DNA of 64,000 nucleotides, from contig CBDFKB010000007.1 in the NCBI GenBank assembly GCA_965248715.1, positions 1 to 64,000 of the forward strand. The letters are read 5' to 3'. The notes below the pieces were generated by a model. The model had not been told where the DNA came from and did not search any database. It saw nothing but the letters and a program-made list of their open reading frames with translations. The position numbers and the translations under genes were made by a program. Origin of the DNA: CBDFKB01 sp965248715 (GTDB taxonomy: Bacteria > Pseudomonadota > Alphaproteobacteria > Rhizobiales > Rhizobiaceae). This document shows, piece by piece, positions 18,420 to 27,774 of the stretch; the stretch's first letter is position 1; every line of letters begins with the position of its first letter.

Positions 18420-20731
18420 TGGTGCGCGCAACCAACACTAGCAACCAATTGCACGCGGTCGGTCTGGCGCTTGCCCACGATAGCGCCGAACGCCATGTGC
18501 AGGGTTCGGCCCATTACATCGACGATATGGCGGAACCACGCGGCACGGTGCATCTGGCGCCGGGCTACGCGCCCTCAGCGGCCCGTGGAGCCATCACCGC
18601 AATCGATTTGAGCGCAGTCGAGCGGGCGCCGGGCGTGGTCGCGGTTTTGACCGCGGCTGATATTCCCGGCACCAATGAATGCAGTCCGTCGCTGGGCGGC
18701 GATCCGATTTTGGCGGCGAACGAAATATGGTTCCATGGCCAGGTGATATTCGCGGTGGTTGCCACCAGCCACAATGCGGCCAGGCGGGCGAGCAAACTGG
18801 CGAAAATCGAGATTGCGGTTGAGGACCCCGACATTGACGTAAGCGAAGGGCTTGCCGCCGGCCGCATGGTGCTCGACCCCTATGAGTTCAAGCGTGGCGA
18901 CCCGGCCCGGGCGATAGTCGAAGCGCCGATTGCAATGGCCGGCAAGCTGCGGATTGGCGGTCAGGAGCACTTCTACCTCGAAGGCCAAGTGTCGATGGCG
19001 GTGCCGATCGAAGGCGGTGACCTGCGGGTGCACTGCTCGACCCAGCATCCAAGCGAAATCCAGCACCTGGTAGCGCGCATGCTCAAGAAGCCGGACGCGG
19101 CGATAGTATGCGAGTGCCGACGCATGGGCGGCGGCTTTGGCGGTAAGGAAAGCCAGGCGGCGCAATGGGCATGTTTGGCGGCGCTCGCTACCCATGTAAC
19201 CGGCCGCGCGGCCAAGATGCGGCTCGACCGCGACGACGATATGATCATGACCGGCAAGCGGCACGATTTTGCCGTCGAATGGCGCGCTGGCCGTGATGAA
19301 AAGGGAAAGCTGTCTGCGGTCGATGTGACGTTCGATGCCCGTTGCGGGTGTTCGGTTGACCTGTCGCTTGGGGTCACCGACCGCACCATGTTTCACGCCG
19401 ACAATGCGTATTACTACCCAGATGTGCGCATCTTGTCGCGACGGGTGCGCACCGATACGGTTTCCGCCACTGCGTTTCGTGGATTTGGCGGCCCGCAAGG
19501 CATGGTGTTTGCGGAACGGATGATGGACCAGATCGCCATCGAGACCGGGCTCGATCCGCTAACCGTGCGCAAGCGCAATTTGTATGCCCGCGGTCGCGAC
19601 ATCACCCCATACGGCATGAAGGTACACGACAATATTGCACTTTCAGTTATTCGCACCTTGGAGCGCACCAGCGATTATCAGCGCCGTCGCCGCGATATTG
19701 CCCGGTTCAACAAATCGAACCGCTGGCTGAAAAAGGGCATTGCGCTGACCCCGATCAAGTTCGGCATCGCCTTTACGCTGAAACATCTTAACCAGGCCGG
19801 CGCGCTGGTTCATGTCTATACCGACGGTTCGATCCAGCTTAATCATGGCGGCACCGAGATGGGCCAGGGCCTTTATTTGAAGGTAGCCCAGGTGGTAGCG
19901 GAGATTTTCGGCGTTGATGTTGAGCGGGTGCGAATCATGGCGACCGCCACCGACAAGGTGCCGAACACGACACCGACTGCCGCATCGTCAGGCTCCGATC
20001 TTAACGGCATGGCGGCCAAACGCGCCGCCGAAACCATCCGCGAACGCATGGCTGAGCTGGCCGCGCAAATTTTGCAGGCGGACAAGAGTTCCCTGCGGTT
20101 CTCAGGTGGAAAAATCAGTACGCAAAACCACGAGATTACCTTTGGCGAACTGGCCAAAAAATGTTTCCTGGAGCGGATTTCCCTGTCCGCCACCGGCTAT
20201 TTCGCGACCCCGAAAATCACTTGGGACAGGGATACCAAAAGCGGCCGACCGTTTCTCTATTTCGCCTATGGGGCGTCTTGTTCGGAAGTCACCATTGATA
20301 CGCTGACCGGCGAGATGAAGGTTGACCGGGTCGATATTTTGCACGATGTCGGCAGTTCGATTAACCCGGCAATCGATATCGGCCAAATTGAGGGCGGGTT
20401 CGTTCAGGGCATGGGTTGGTTGACCACCGAGGAACTGGTGTTCGACCGCTTAGGGCGGCTTTCCACCCATGCACCCTCAACCTACAAGATCCCGACCTGC
20501 TCGGACGTTCCCGAAGATTTTTTCGTCGATTTGTGGCGCTCGCCTGGAAACCGCGAAAACACTATTTACCGCTCCAAGGCGGTGGGCGAGCCGCCGGTCA
20601 TGTTGGCGATGTCGGTGTTCTCGGCGATCTTTCACGCCATCGCTACAATCAAGCCCGGCAAGGTTCCGCAACTCAATGCCCCAGCAACCCCCGAGGAGAT
20701 TTTGCGCGCTGTGCAGGGTATGACTGAATAG
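18419..20731 (+). CDS. xdhB: Xanthine dehydrogenase large subunit (molybdopterin)
   Basis: 770 residues, full length for XdhB, carrying the molybdopterin cofactor that hydroxylates hypoxanthine and xanthine to urate. Motifs: GSAHYIDDMAEPRGTVHLA near the N-terminus, RRMGGGFGGKESQA, ATAFRGFGGPQGMVFAE, GGTEMGQGLYLKVAQV, and AVGEPPVMLA with the active-site Glu near the C-terminus. Translationally coupled to xdhA. The XdhC cofactor-insertion factor that usually follows is absent here; an unrelated membrane protein gene comes next. Confidence 0.95.
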   Translation: MVRATNTSNQLHAVGLALAHDSAERHVQGSAHYIDDMAEPRGTVHLAPGYAPSAARGAITAIDLSAVERAPGVVAVLTAADIPGTNECSPSLGGDPILAANEIWFHGQVIFAVVATSHNAARRASKLAKIEIAVEDPDIDVSEGLAAGRMVLDPYEFKRGDPARAIVEAPIAMAGKLRIGGQEHFYLEGQVSMAVPIEGGDLRVHCSTQHPSEIQHLVARMLKKPDAAIVCECRRMGGGFGGKESQAAQWACLAALATHVTGRAAKMRLDRDDDMIMTGKRHDFAVEWRAGRDEKGKLSAVDVTFDARCGCSVDLSLGVTDRTMFHADNAYYYPDVRILSRRVRTDTVSATAFRGFGGPQGMVFAERMMDQIAIETGLDPLTVRKRNLYARGRDITPYGMKVHDNIALSVIRTLERTSDYQRRRRDIARFNKSNRWLKKGIALTPIKFGIAFTLKHLNQAGALVHVYTDGSIQLNHGGTEMGQGLYLKVAQVVAEIFGVDVERVRIMATATDKVPNTTPTAASSGSDLNGMAAKRAAETIRERMAELAAQILQADKSSLRFSGGKISTQNHEITFGELAKKCFLERISLSATGYFATPKITWDRDTKSGRPFLYFAYGASCSEVTIDTLTGEMKVDRVDILHDVGSSINPAIDIGQIEGGFVQGMGWLTTEELVFDRLGRLSTHAPSTYKIPTCSDVPEDFFVDLWRSPGNRENTIYRSKAVGEPPVMLAMSVFSAIFHAIATIKPGKVPQLNAPATPEEILRAVQGMTE

Positions 20732-20771
20732 ATAATTATTTCATGCCTTGACTATTTTCCAATTGCCCACC

Positions 20772-20784
20772 ACTATTTAATAGT
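20772..20784. promoter_or_regulatory. AT-rich palindrome before the unknown membrane protein gene
   Basis: ACTATT-T-AATAGT, a perfect 13-bp palindrome followed by a TATATATAT run, in an 80-bp gap whose AT content is well above that of neighbours. A promoter or operator here is likely because the downstream gene has a GTG start and no visible co-transcribed partner. Speculative. Confidence 0.3.
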
Positions 20785-20810
20785 AAATTATATATATATT
20801 CAGGTGTGCC

Positions 20811-22076
20811 GTGAGCGTATCTCCTGCTGAATTAGCAAAATATGTGTACAGAGATGCCAAATGGTTGAAGATTATTGGCATTTTAATTTTTGTTTGCATG
20901 ATTGCTATCATCGTCATTCCCATCCTAAGTGAAATTCGCGGTTCTGGTCTGGTCGCTGCGTTGAAGTCGGTCGACTGGAAACTACCGGCCATATTAGGCA
21001 CCTTGAGCGTAGTGATTTATTGGACCGGTATAGCGCGCGAAAATCGGGCACATGCCTTGCAATTGGGGCCTGATGAATTTCCGGCCACTTCGGCACCTGG
21101 ACCAGGATTTTTCGGTATGCCAGTTCAAATTCAACTGGTCGCGATGGTGGGCACAGCGACGGTAGCAACAGCGATCCTGCTATTGTTCTTTGCGCCGCAA
21201 ACACTCGAACGGTTTCCCTATTTGATGCCGGTCGTCATTGGTGTCATTGCCTTTCCATCGCTTCTTTTCACGATCATCTACATGTCCAAAATCGCCGATA
21301 GCATGGGTTTTGGTTCGGCCAGACATGCGTTCGGTCTGCCGCCGGGCACTATGCGTGGTGTGTTGGCAATCGGTTTTATGATCATGGTGTTGATCTTCGG
21401 CGCGTTTACCATCTCTGTGGTTTCTGGCGGAACAGGCACATTGCAAACAAAGCAACTTACGGTGCCGGCAGAAACCAATGCGGTTGAATACTGGAATGAT
21501 GTCGGTGACAGCAATCCGGGATTCTTTTTGAAGAGCGTAAATCCTGGTGAAGATGGCACGGGTGGCAACATTACCATCGAAAAACCGGGAGCGGACGGTT
21601 CTGTGGTGCAAATCGCCCAACAGGTATTGACCATGTTGGCGACCGCGCTGACGGCGATTGTCGGATTTTATTTCGGCAGCCGCACCGCCAATGAGCCGGA
21701 TATGACGAAATTTGTAGACAAGGCGCGTAAAGATTGGCGAGCGCTTGAGAAGATAGCGAAGGAAGCCGAGGTGCTGACCGAAGATTTCAACAGCGCTAAA
21801 AATGACGATTCATTGACCGCGCTGGCAAGTAAGTTTGACGACAGCCAAAATCGAAATCTGGGCAAGTGGCTTGCCGCCTTGCAAAATGCGCTCAAGGAAG
21901 TTGCCGGCATCAAGGCTCTGACCGATATTGATGATCCCGCAGATATCGTCAAACAGCTCAACCAAGCCCGAAGCGAATTGAAGACAGCAAACGATGCTTG
22001 GAATTTGATCTCCAAACTTATCAGCGACCCAAGCGACCAGATTGCGCTAGCGCAACTTGCCGATCTGCCCGAATAA
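20811..22076 (+). CDS. Multi-pass membrane protein of unknown function
   Basis: 421 residues with a GTG start. About six hydrophobic segments: near 20-40, 58-75, 105-128, 136-158, 184-208 and 268-290. Between the last two lies a loop of some 55 residues, probably periplasmic, with NPGEDGTGGNITIEKPG. The pair GLPPGTMRGVLAIGF and ALTAIVGFYFGSRTA recurs in uncharacterised bacterial membrane proteins. The last 130 residues are helical and charged (DKARKDWRALEKIAKEAEV), probably a cytoplasmic coiled coil. Upstream sequence is AT-rich. Neither neighbour (xdhB, frmA) indicates a role. Confidence 0.75.
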   Translation: MSVSPAELAKYVYRDAKWLKIIGILIFVCMIAIIVIPILSEIRGSGLVAALKSVDWKLPAILGTLSVVIYWTGIARENRAHALQLGPDEFPATSAPGPGFFGMPVQIQLVAMVGTATVATAILLLFFAPQTLERFPYLMPVVIGVIAFPSLLFTIIYMSKIADSMGFGSARHAFGLPPGTMRGVLAIGFMIMVLIFGAFTISVVSGGTGTLQTKQLTVPAETNAVEYWNDVGDSNPGFFLKSVNPGEDGTGGNITIEKPGADGSVVQIAQQVLTMLATALTAIVGFYFGSRTANEPDMTKFVDKARKDWRALEKIAKEAEVLTEDFNSAKNDDSLTALASKFDDSQNRNLGKWLAALQNALKEVAGIKALTDIDDPADIVKQLNQARSELKTANDAWNLISKLISDPSDQIALAQLADLPE

Positions 22077-22124
22077 GCCGGCCCTTACAACAATCCCCTT
22101 AGGATACCGCGCGCTGCGGGTCGT

Positions 22125-22140
22125 CCGCTCAGCTGAGCGG
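22125..22140. terminator. Perfect 16-bp palindrome downstream of the membrane protein gene
   Basis: CCGCTCAGCTGAGCGG, 48 bases after the stop. It could end the transcript or be a protein site; there is no T tract, so a classic intrinsic terminator is uncertain. Confidence 0.35.
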
Positions 22141-22270
22141 CTTGCGGTTGATCGCATTATCTTATGTCCGGCGCGGTTCAAACGGCCGCATCTTTCCCAT
22201 TGCGTTAGCTCGCCAACACGCTAAAAATAATCTCTGACCGATTGCGCATTGCCCTGGGGAGAAAACGGCT

Positions 22271-23380
22271 ATGAAATCACCCGCTGCGGTGGCGTTTGCC
22301 GCCGGTAAACCGCTGGAGATCGTCGAGGTTGATTTGGAAGGCCCCAAAGAGGGCGAGGTGCTGGTCGAGATCATGGCGACCGGCATCTGCCACACCGACG
22401 AGTTCACCCTTTCCGGTGCCGATCCTGAAGGAGCATTTCCGGCGATCTTGGGCCATGAAGGCGCCGGCATCGTGCGCGATATCGGACCCGGGGTAAGATC
22501 GGTCAAGCCGGACGATCACGTGATCCCGCTCTATACGCCGGAATGCCGCGAATGCGACTATTGCCTTAATCCGAAAACCAATTTGTGCCAGGCGATCCGC
22601 ACCACCCAAGGCCAGGGCGTGATGCCCGATGGAACTTCGCGGTTTTCCTATAAAGGCAAAAAAGTGCTGCACTATATGGGTTGTTCGACCTTTTCCAATT
22701 TTACTGTGCTGCCGGAGATCGCGCTCGCCAAGGTCAACCAAAAGGCACCGTTCGAAAACATCTGCTATATAGGCTGCGGGGTGACCACCGGTATCGGCGC
22801 GGTGATCAACACTGCAAAAGTTGAAGAGGGGTCCAATTGTGTGGTGTTTGGTTTGGGCGGCATTGGCCTCAACGTCATCCAGGGTTGCCGATTGGCTGGT
22901 GCCAGCATGATTGTTGGCGTTGATCTTAATGGCGACCGCGAAGAGTGGGGTAGAAAATTCGGCATGACCGATTTCGTCAATCCCAGCGATATTGACGGCA
23001 AGCTAGTCGAGCATATTGTCGAATTGACCGGCGGCGGCGCCGACTATTCATTCGAGTGCATTGGCAATGTCAATGTGATGCGTGACGCATTGGAATGCAC
23101 TCACAAGGGCTGGGGCGAATCGGTTATCATCGGTGTCGCCGGCGCCGGCCAGGAGATTTCGACCAGGCCATTCCAATTGGTCACTGGCCGAGTGTGGCGC
23201 GGCACGGCGTTCGGCGGCGCCAGGGGCCGCACCGACGTGCCAAAAATAGTTAACTGGTATATGGATGGAAAGATCCAGATCGACCCGATGATCACCCATA
23301 AGCTAGCGCTGGAAGATATCAATCAGGCTTTTGACCTGATGCATGCGGGCCAAAGCATCCGCAGCGTTGTGGTGTATTAG
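22271..23380 (+). CDS. frmA: S-(hydroxymethyl)glutathione dehydrogenase (class III alcohol dehydrogenase)
   Basis: Zn-dependent, NAD-linked oxidation of the formaldehyde-glutathione adduct to S-formylglutathione. 369 residues, the family length. Catalytic-zinc motif GICHTDEFTLSGADPEG, GHEGAGIV, structural-zinc motif CRECDYCLNPKTNLC, the class III stretch TRFSYKGKKVLHYMG-like (here SRFSYKGKKVLHYMG), and nucleotide-binding VFGLGGIGLNVI. GGGGAGAAAACGGCT precedes the ATG. The fghA product at 25412 hydrolyses its product, though two genes and a repeat lie between them. Confidence 0.96.
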   Translation: MKSPAAVAFAAGKPLEIVEVDLEGPKEGEVLVEIMATGICHTDEFTLSGADPEGAFPAILGHEGAGIVRDIGPGVRSVKPDDHVIPLYTPECRECDYCLNPKTNLCQAIRTTQGQGVMPDGTSRFSYKGKKVLHYMGCSTFSNFTVLPEIALAKVNQKAPFENICYIGCGVTTGIGAVINTAKVEEGSNCVVFGLGGIGLNVIQGCRLAGASMIVGVDLNGDREEWGRKFGMTDFVNPSDIDGKLVEHIVELTGGGADYSFECIGNVNVMRDALECTHKGWGESVIIGVAGAGQEISTRPFQLVTGRVWRGTAFGGARGRTDVPKIVNWYMDGKIQIDPMITHKLALEDINQAFDLMHAGQSIRSVVVY

Positions 23381-23417
23381 CCGTAAATAGGGCGCAGATA
23401 ACATAGAGGAAACTGAA

Positions 23418-24570
23418 ATGCCGATTAGAATTATCCAAGGACTGAGTATCATCGCTTTATCGCTGATGTTGGCTACCTGCAACGACAGCCAGCAGGGAGA
23501 AAGCGGCTCGGTTGAATCCAAGGCAGTAGAAGACGCGGCCAAAGCCGAAGCCGAAGCTGCCACTAAAGCTGCAGAGGAAGCCGCCAAGGCCGAAGCTGAT
23601 GCTGCCGCCAAAGCTGCAGAAGATGCGGCTATGGCAGCAGAAGAAGCGGCCAAAGCGGAAGCTGATGCTGCGGCCAAGGCTGTGGAAGAAGCAGCTAAAG
23701 CAGTAGAAGACGCGGCCAAGGCAGAAGCCGAAGCTGCCGCCAAGGCTGCGGAAGAAGCGGCTAAAGCAGTAGAAGACGCGGCCAAAGCCGAGGCTGAAGC
23801 CGCCGCTAAAGCCGCCGAAGATGCGGCTATGGCAGCAGAAGAAGCCGCCAAGGCCGAGGCTGAAGCCGCCGCCAAAGCTGCGGAAGAAGCGGCTATGGCA
23901 GCAGAAGAAGCCGCCAAGGCCGAGGCTGAAGCCGCCGCCAAAGCTGCCGAAGAAGCGGCTATGGCAGCAGAAGAAGCCGCCAAGGCAGAAGCTGAAGCCG
24001 CCGCTAAAGCTGCGGAAGAAGCGGCTATGGCAGCAGAAGAAGCCGCCAAGGCCGAGGCTGAAGCCGCCGCCAAAGCTGCCGAAGATGCCGCCAAGGCAGA
24101 AGCCGAAGCCGCCGCCAAAGCTGCGGAAGAAGCGGCTATGGCAGCAGAAGAAGCCGCCAAGGCAGAAGCTGAAGCTGCGGCTAAAGCTGCAGAAGATGCA
24201 GCCAAGGCAGAAGCTGAAGCTGCGGCTAAAGCTGCGGAAGAAGCGGCAATGGCTGCAGAAGAAGCCGCCAAGGCCGAAGCTGAAGCTGCGGCTAAAGCTG
24301 CGGAAGAAGCGGCAATGGCTGCAGAAGAAGCCGCCAAGGCCGAAGCTGATGCCGCTGCCAAAGCTGCAGCAGATGCGCCCAGCCGCCGCCAAAGCCGCCG
24401 AAGATGCGACCAAAGCGGCGGAATAGGCAGCCAAGGACGGTGGCGAAAGCAGCATAAAACCGGATAATCTGGAAGCAATCGTACCACCGGCCAAAAGCCT
24501 ACTGTCCGATGCGGCGGAAGTGGCGGTCCACAACCGTACGCAATTTTGGATTTCCAATATCGGCGCGTGA
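23418..24570 (+). pseudogene. Ala/Glu/Lys-rich repeat lipoprotein gene with decayed 3' end
   Basis: Starts like a lipoprotein (MPIRIIQGLSIIALSLMLATCN, with Thr rather than Gly/Ala/Ser before Cys), then some 300 residues of heptad-like Ala/Glu/Lys repeats (KAAEEAAMAAEEAAKAEAEA), a probable long helix or coiled coil like TolA domain II. The frame reads to 24467, but after about 24378 it encodes an Arg-rich tail, while the other forward frame resumes KAAEDATKAAE, hits TAG at 24424-24426, and then stays open and protein-like (SSIKPDNLEAIVPPAKSLL to FWISNIGA) to TGA at 24568. So one frameshift plus one nonsense change appear to have separated a C-terminal segment. Either a pseudogene or a shortened functional repeat protein. 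Confidence 0.7.
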
Positions 24571-24594
24571 GCAAACGGAAAACAGGGCAGCGGA

Positions 24595-25038
24595 TTGACA
24601 CGAATTTTCATCGATGCCGACGCTTGTCCGGTCAAGGATGAAGTGTTGGCAGTGGCAGCGCGCCACGATTTGGCGGTGACGATCGTATCAAATGGCGGCA
24701 TGCGCCCAGCCCGCGACCCGCTGGTGACTATGATTACAGTGCCGAAAACCCCGGATGCTGCCGACGATTGGATCGCCGAGCGGGCTGTGGCCGGCGATAT
24801 TGTGGTCACCGCCGACATTCTGCTGGCCAAAAGATGTCTTGATGCCGGTGCCCATGGGATCGGGCCAACTGGCGAGCCCTTTACCGCTGCAAATATCGGC
24901 ATGGCGGTGGCAATGCGTGATCTGAAACAGCAATTGCGCGAGGCAGGCGAAATTCGCGGCCACAACCCGGCTTTTACCGCCAAAAACCGCTCGCGTTTCA
25001 AACAAGGGCTGGAACTGCTGATCCGCCGCGCCGCATGA
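24595..25038 (+). CDS. UPF0178/YaiI family protein (DUF188)
   Basis: 147 residues of the YaiI/YqxD family, a PIN-like fold with conserved acidic residues: IFIDADACPVKDE at the start, IVSNGGMRP, VTADILLAKRCLDAGA and the GEPFTAANIG motif. Full length. Start codon TTG at 24595, preceded by GGGCAGCGGA. Biochemical role of the family is not established; the fold suggests RNA or nuclease-related activity. It lies 24 bases after the decayed repeat gene. Confidence 0.88.
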   Translation: MTRIFIDADACPVKDEVLAVAARHDLAVTIVSNGGMRPARDPLVTMITVPKTPDAADDWIAERAVAGDIVVTADILLAKRCLDAGAHGIGPTGEPFTAANIGMAVAMRDLKQQLREAGEIRGHNPAFTAKNRSRFKQGLELLIRRAA

Positions 25039-25065
25039 TAACTACTGCCAACGATTGTGGCATTT

Positions 25066-25209
25066 GAGCACCTCTAAAAACCCTCAATTTTGTTGGGCTG
25101 GAGGTGATTTTGGAGTTTTGAGTACCGGATAATATGTTGAAATATTTGAGGAACGCAAAAACGAAAAATTGCTCCCAGGACCCAAAAGAAGGGTTTTTAG
25201 AGGTGCTCA
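25066..25209. repeat. 144-bp element with perfect 19-bp terminal inverted repeats
   Basis: GAGCACCTCTAAAAACCCT at 25066-25084 is the exact inverse of 25191-25209. Inside the arms, partial complementarity goes on (TTTTGTTGGGCTGG on the left against the complement of CCAGGACCCAAAAG on the right), so each arm is roughly 45 bases of imperfect palindrome. The interior is AT-rich and non-coding. A MITE-like or REP-like element is likely; no clear target duplication is seen. The rest of the 373-bp gap up to fghA (25210-25411) shows nothing else I can support. Confidence 0.75.
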
Positions 25210-25411
25210 CTTGCTACGCTTTGATATTTTTATGATATCATCAAAAGCCAATGCTGTGGACCAGATGATAATTAGGAACATTGCCACGACCTGTTCGAGC
25301 GTTTTTAGCAGGGCGCAAAAGCCGCAGGAAAATCGGCCGAGCAATTGGCCCGTGAGGCAATCGCCTCACGACCGTTCTTTCGATCGAAACAATATTGGTT
25401 GATTCTGGCCC

Positions 25412-26242
25412 ATGAAAATCCTTTCCGAAAACCGTTCCCATGGCGGCGTGCAATATGTTGCATCCCACCGTTCCGCCGTTTGCAATTGTGACATGACTTT
25501 TGCGATGTTTTTGCCGCCGCAGGCTGAAACCAATGCTGTGCCGGTTCTGTGGTATTTATCCGGGCTCACCTGCACCCATGCCAATGTTATGGAAAAGGGT
25601 GAATATCGCCGCGCTGCTGCCGAAAACGGCATTGCCATTGTGTGCCCGGATACTAGCCCGCGCGGCGCCGATGTTGCCGACGAAGATGTCTATTATTTCG
25701 GTTCTGGCGCCGGCTACTATGTTGACGCGACCAAGGCACCTTATGCCGAGCACTACCGCATGTATTCTTATGTGAGCAAAGAACTGCCAGCGCTGGTACT
25801 GGCTGAATTTAACCTCGACCGCGACCGGCAATCGATTTTCGGCCATTCCATGGGTGGACATGGTGCGCTATCGATTGCGCTGAAAAACCCTACCACCTAT
25901 CGTTCGGTCAGCGCCTTGGCGCCGATTTGCGCCCCGTTAGGCACCGAGTGGGGTAAAAATGCTTTTGGCAAATATCTTGGCGCCGACCAATCCAAATGGC
26001 GCGCCTATGACAGCGTCGCCCTGATCGAGGACGAGCACCGGGTACCGGAAATCCTTGTTGACCAGGGCAGTGCGGACGAATTTCTCGACACTGGACTTCA
26101 GCCGCATTTGCTGCGTGATGCATGTGCGGCGGCCTCAATCCCACTCGACCTTCGGGTGCGCGAAGGCTATGACCATTCGTACTACTTCATTTCGACATTC
26201 ATGGCTGACCATATCGCCTGGCATGCCGAACGCCTGAAATAA
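25412..26242 (+). CDS. fghA: S-formylglutathione hydrolase
   Basis: Esterase-D-type serine hydrolase that releases formate and glutathione from S-formylglutathione, the FrmA product. 276 residues, the usual length. Seen: VLWYLSGLTCTHANVMEKGE, the nucleophile elbow GHSMGGHGALS (Ser about 149), DQGSADEFLD with the Asp, and GYDHSYYFISTFM with the His. Separated from frmA by the repeat gene, yaiI and a palindromic element. A GFA-family gene at 62.6 kb is unlikely to be part of the same operon. Confidence 0.96.
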   Translation: MKILSENRSHGGVQYVASHRSAVCNCDMTFAMFLPPQAETNAVPVLWYLSGLTCTHANVMEKGEYRRAAAENGIAIVCPDTSPRGADVADEDVYYFGSGAGYYVDATKAPYAEHYRMYSYVSKELPALVLAEFNLDRDRQSIFGHSMGGHGALSIALKNPTTYRSVSALAPICAPLGTEWGKNAFGKYLGADQSKWRAYDSVALIEDEHRVPEILVDQGSADEFLDTGLQPHLLRDACAAASIPLDLRVREGYDHSYYFISTFMADHIAWHAERLK

Positions 26243-26270
26243 CCTGCCCCGCCAATGGAGACCACATAGG

Positions 26271-27428
26271 ATGCGGCTAACCGAACAGCACCAACAGCTA
26301 CGCCACACTGTTACCCGGTTTGTCGAAACAGAGATCAATCCCAATGTCGACGCATGGGAGGCGGCGCGCCAATTTCCCTCCCATGAATTGTTCAAAAAAT
26401 TGGGCGATCTAGGCCTGCTCGGCATCAAATACCCAGAAGAATTTGGTGGCCTCAACCTTGATTTTTCCTATTCGATGGTGGTCGCGGAAGCCTTTGGCAA
26501 TATCAATTGCGGCGGCATACCAATGGCGATCGGCGTGCAGACCGACATGTGCACGCCGGCGCTGGCCCGCTTCGGCAGCGACGAATTGCGGCGCGAATTC
26601 CTGGTACCGGCGATTGCCGGCGATGCGGTGGCCTGTCTTGGCGTTAGCGAAACCGGCGGTGGTTCCGACGTCGCCGCAGTGTTGACTACTGCGCGCAGCG
26701 ACGGCGACGACTATGTCATCAACGGTGCCAAAATGTGGATCACCAACGGCATGATGGCCAACTGGTGCTGCCTGTTGGCCAACACGTCAGAAGGTTCGGC
26801 ACACAAGAACAAATCGCTGATCATCGTGCCGATGGACGCGCCTGGCATCGAACGCCGCAAAATCGAAAAGATCGGCATGCATTCTTCCGATACCGCGCAA
26901 TTGTTTTTCGACGACGTTCGGGTACCCAAGCGCAATCTTATCGGCGCCGAGGGCATGGGCTTTACCATGCAAATGATGCAATTCCAGGAGGAGCGCTTGT
27001 GGGCTGCCGCCAACTCTTTGACCATGCTCGACAACATCATCGACGCCACCATCGAATATACCCGCGAGCGCAAAGTGTTCGGCGCCTCGGTCCTCGACAA
27101 TCAATCGGTACATTTTCGCCTGGCGGAGCTAAGAACCGAAGTCGAATTGTTGCGCTCGCTGACCTGGCGCGCGGTGGCAGAATATGTCGGCGGCAAGGAC
27201 GTGACCCGCCTGGCCTCGATGGCGAAACTGAAATGCGGCCGGCTCAGCCGCGAAGTGGCCGATTGTTGCCTGCAATATTGGGGCGGCATGGGCTTTGCCT
27301 ATGATAACTTGGTATCGCGCGCCTTCCGTGATGGCCGACTTGCCTCGATCGGTGGCGGCGCCGACGAAATCATGCTTGGCATCATCGCCAAGTTTGAAGG
27401 AACCATGCCCAAGCGCGTGGTGGGTTGA
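26271..27428 (+). CDS. Acyl-CoA dehydrogenase
   Basis: FAD enzyme introducing the 2,3-double bond into an acyl-CoA. 385 residues, standard length. Motifs: LGDLGLLGIKYPEEFGG, CLGVSETGGGSDVAAV, KMWITNGMMANW, a VFGASVLDNQSVHFRLAEL helix, QYWGGMGFAYDN, and IGGGADEIMLGIIA near the C-terminus. The sequence pattern resembles short/branched-chain and citronellyl-CoA dehydrogenases; the substrate cannot be fixed. 28 bases after fghA on the same strand. The usual catalytic Glu position cannot be assigned with certainty by eye. Confidence 0.9.
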   Translation: MRLTEQHQQLRHTVTRFVETEINPNVDAWEAARQFPSHELFKKLGDLGLLGIKYPEEFGGLNLDFSYSMVVAEAFGNINCGGIPMAIGVQTDMCTPALARFGSDELRREFLVPAIAGDAVACLGVSETGGGSDVAAVLTTARSDGDDYVINGAKMWITNGMMANWCCLLANTSEGSAHKNKSLIIVPMDAPGIERRKIEKIGMHSSDTAQLFFDDVRVPKRNLIGAEGMGFTMQMMQFQEERLWAAANSLTMLDNIIDATIEYTRERKVFGASVLDNQSVHFRLAELRTEVELLRSLTWRAVAEYVGGKDVTRLASMAKLKCGRLSREVADCCLQYWGGMGFAYDNLVSRAFRDGRLASIGGGADEIMLGIIAKFEGTMPKRVVG

Positions 27429-27774
27429 ACCGCTTATACGGTTACGGTCGATTTCCCCGGCCAAAGTCAGAATATGGCAACTAGCAATGTCACCCAAGGT
27501 TTAGACCGGCGAATGTTTGACCGCAATTGCCACCGGCGAACCGCCGCCGCACAAATTGTTCGCGCGCTGAAAAGGCGAAAAGCCCACGGTCTTCGAAGAC
27601 ACCCGAAAACTGCTCGCCGCCTGCCTGTTGTTAGCTTCGGATTGACCGGGCCACATTGAATCCCATTTGATAGGGTGATGGCTGTGCAAAACCGGTTGAG
27701 TAGCGCGCCACAAACACGCATAATCGGCCAAACCGCTGTTCGGCGGAACGAAGCAATTCGGGGAGGAAACAAGA
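27429..27774. other. 346-bp gap between acyl-CoA dehydrogenase and acyl-CoA synthetase genes
   Basis: No convincing gene, RNA or repeat. A strong ribosome-binding site GGGGAGGAAACAAGA lies at its end, for the synthetase at 27775. The promoter of that gene must be here, but I cannot place it. Confidence 0.5.

Noticed and set aside
23457..25001. Long minus-strand frames of 432 and 514 codons rich in Ala/Ser or Gly/Phe
   Set aside because: Shadows of the low-complexity Ala/Glu/Lys gene; no ribosome-binding site or domain.
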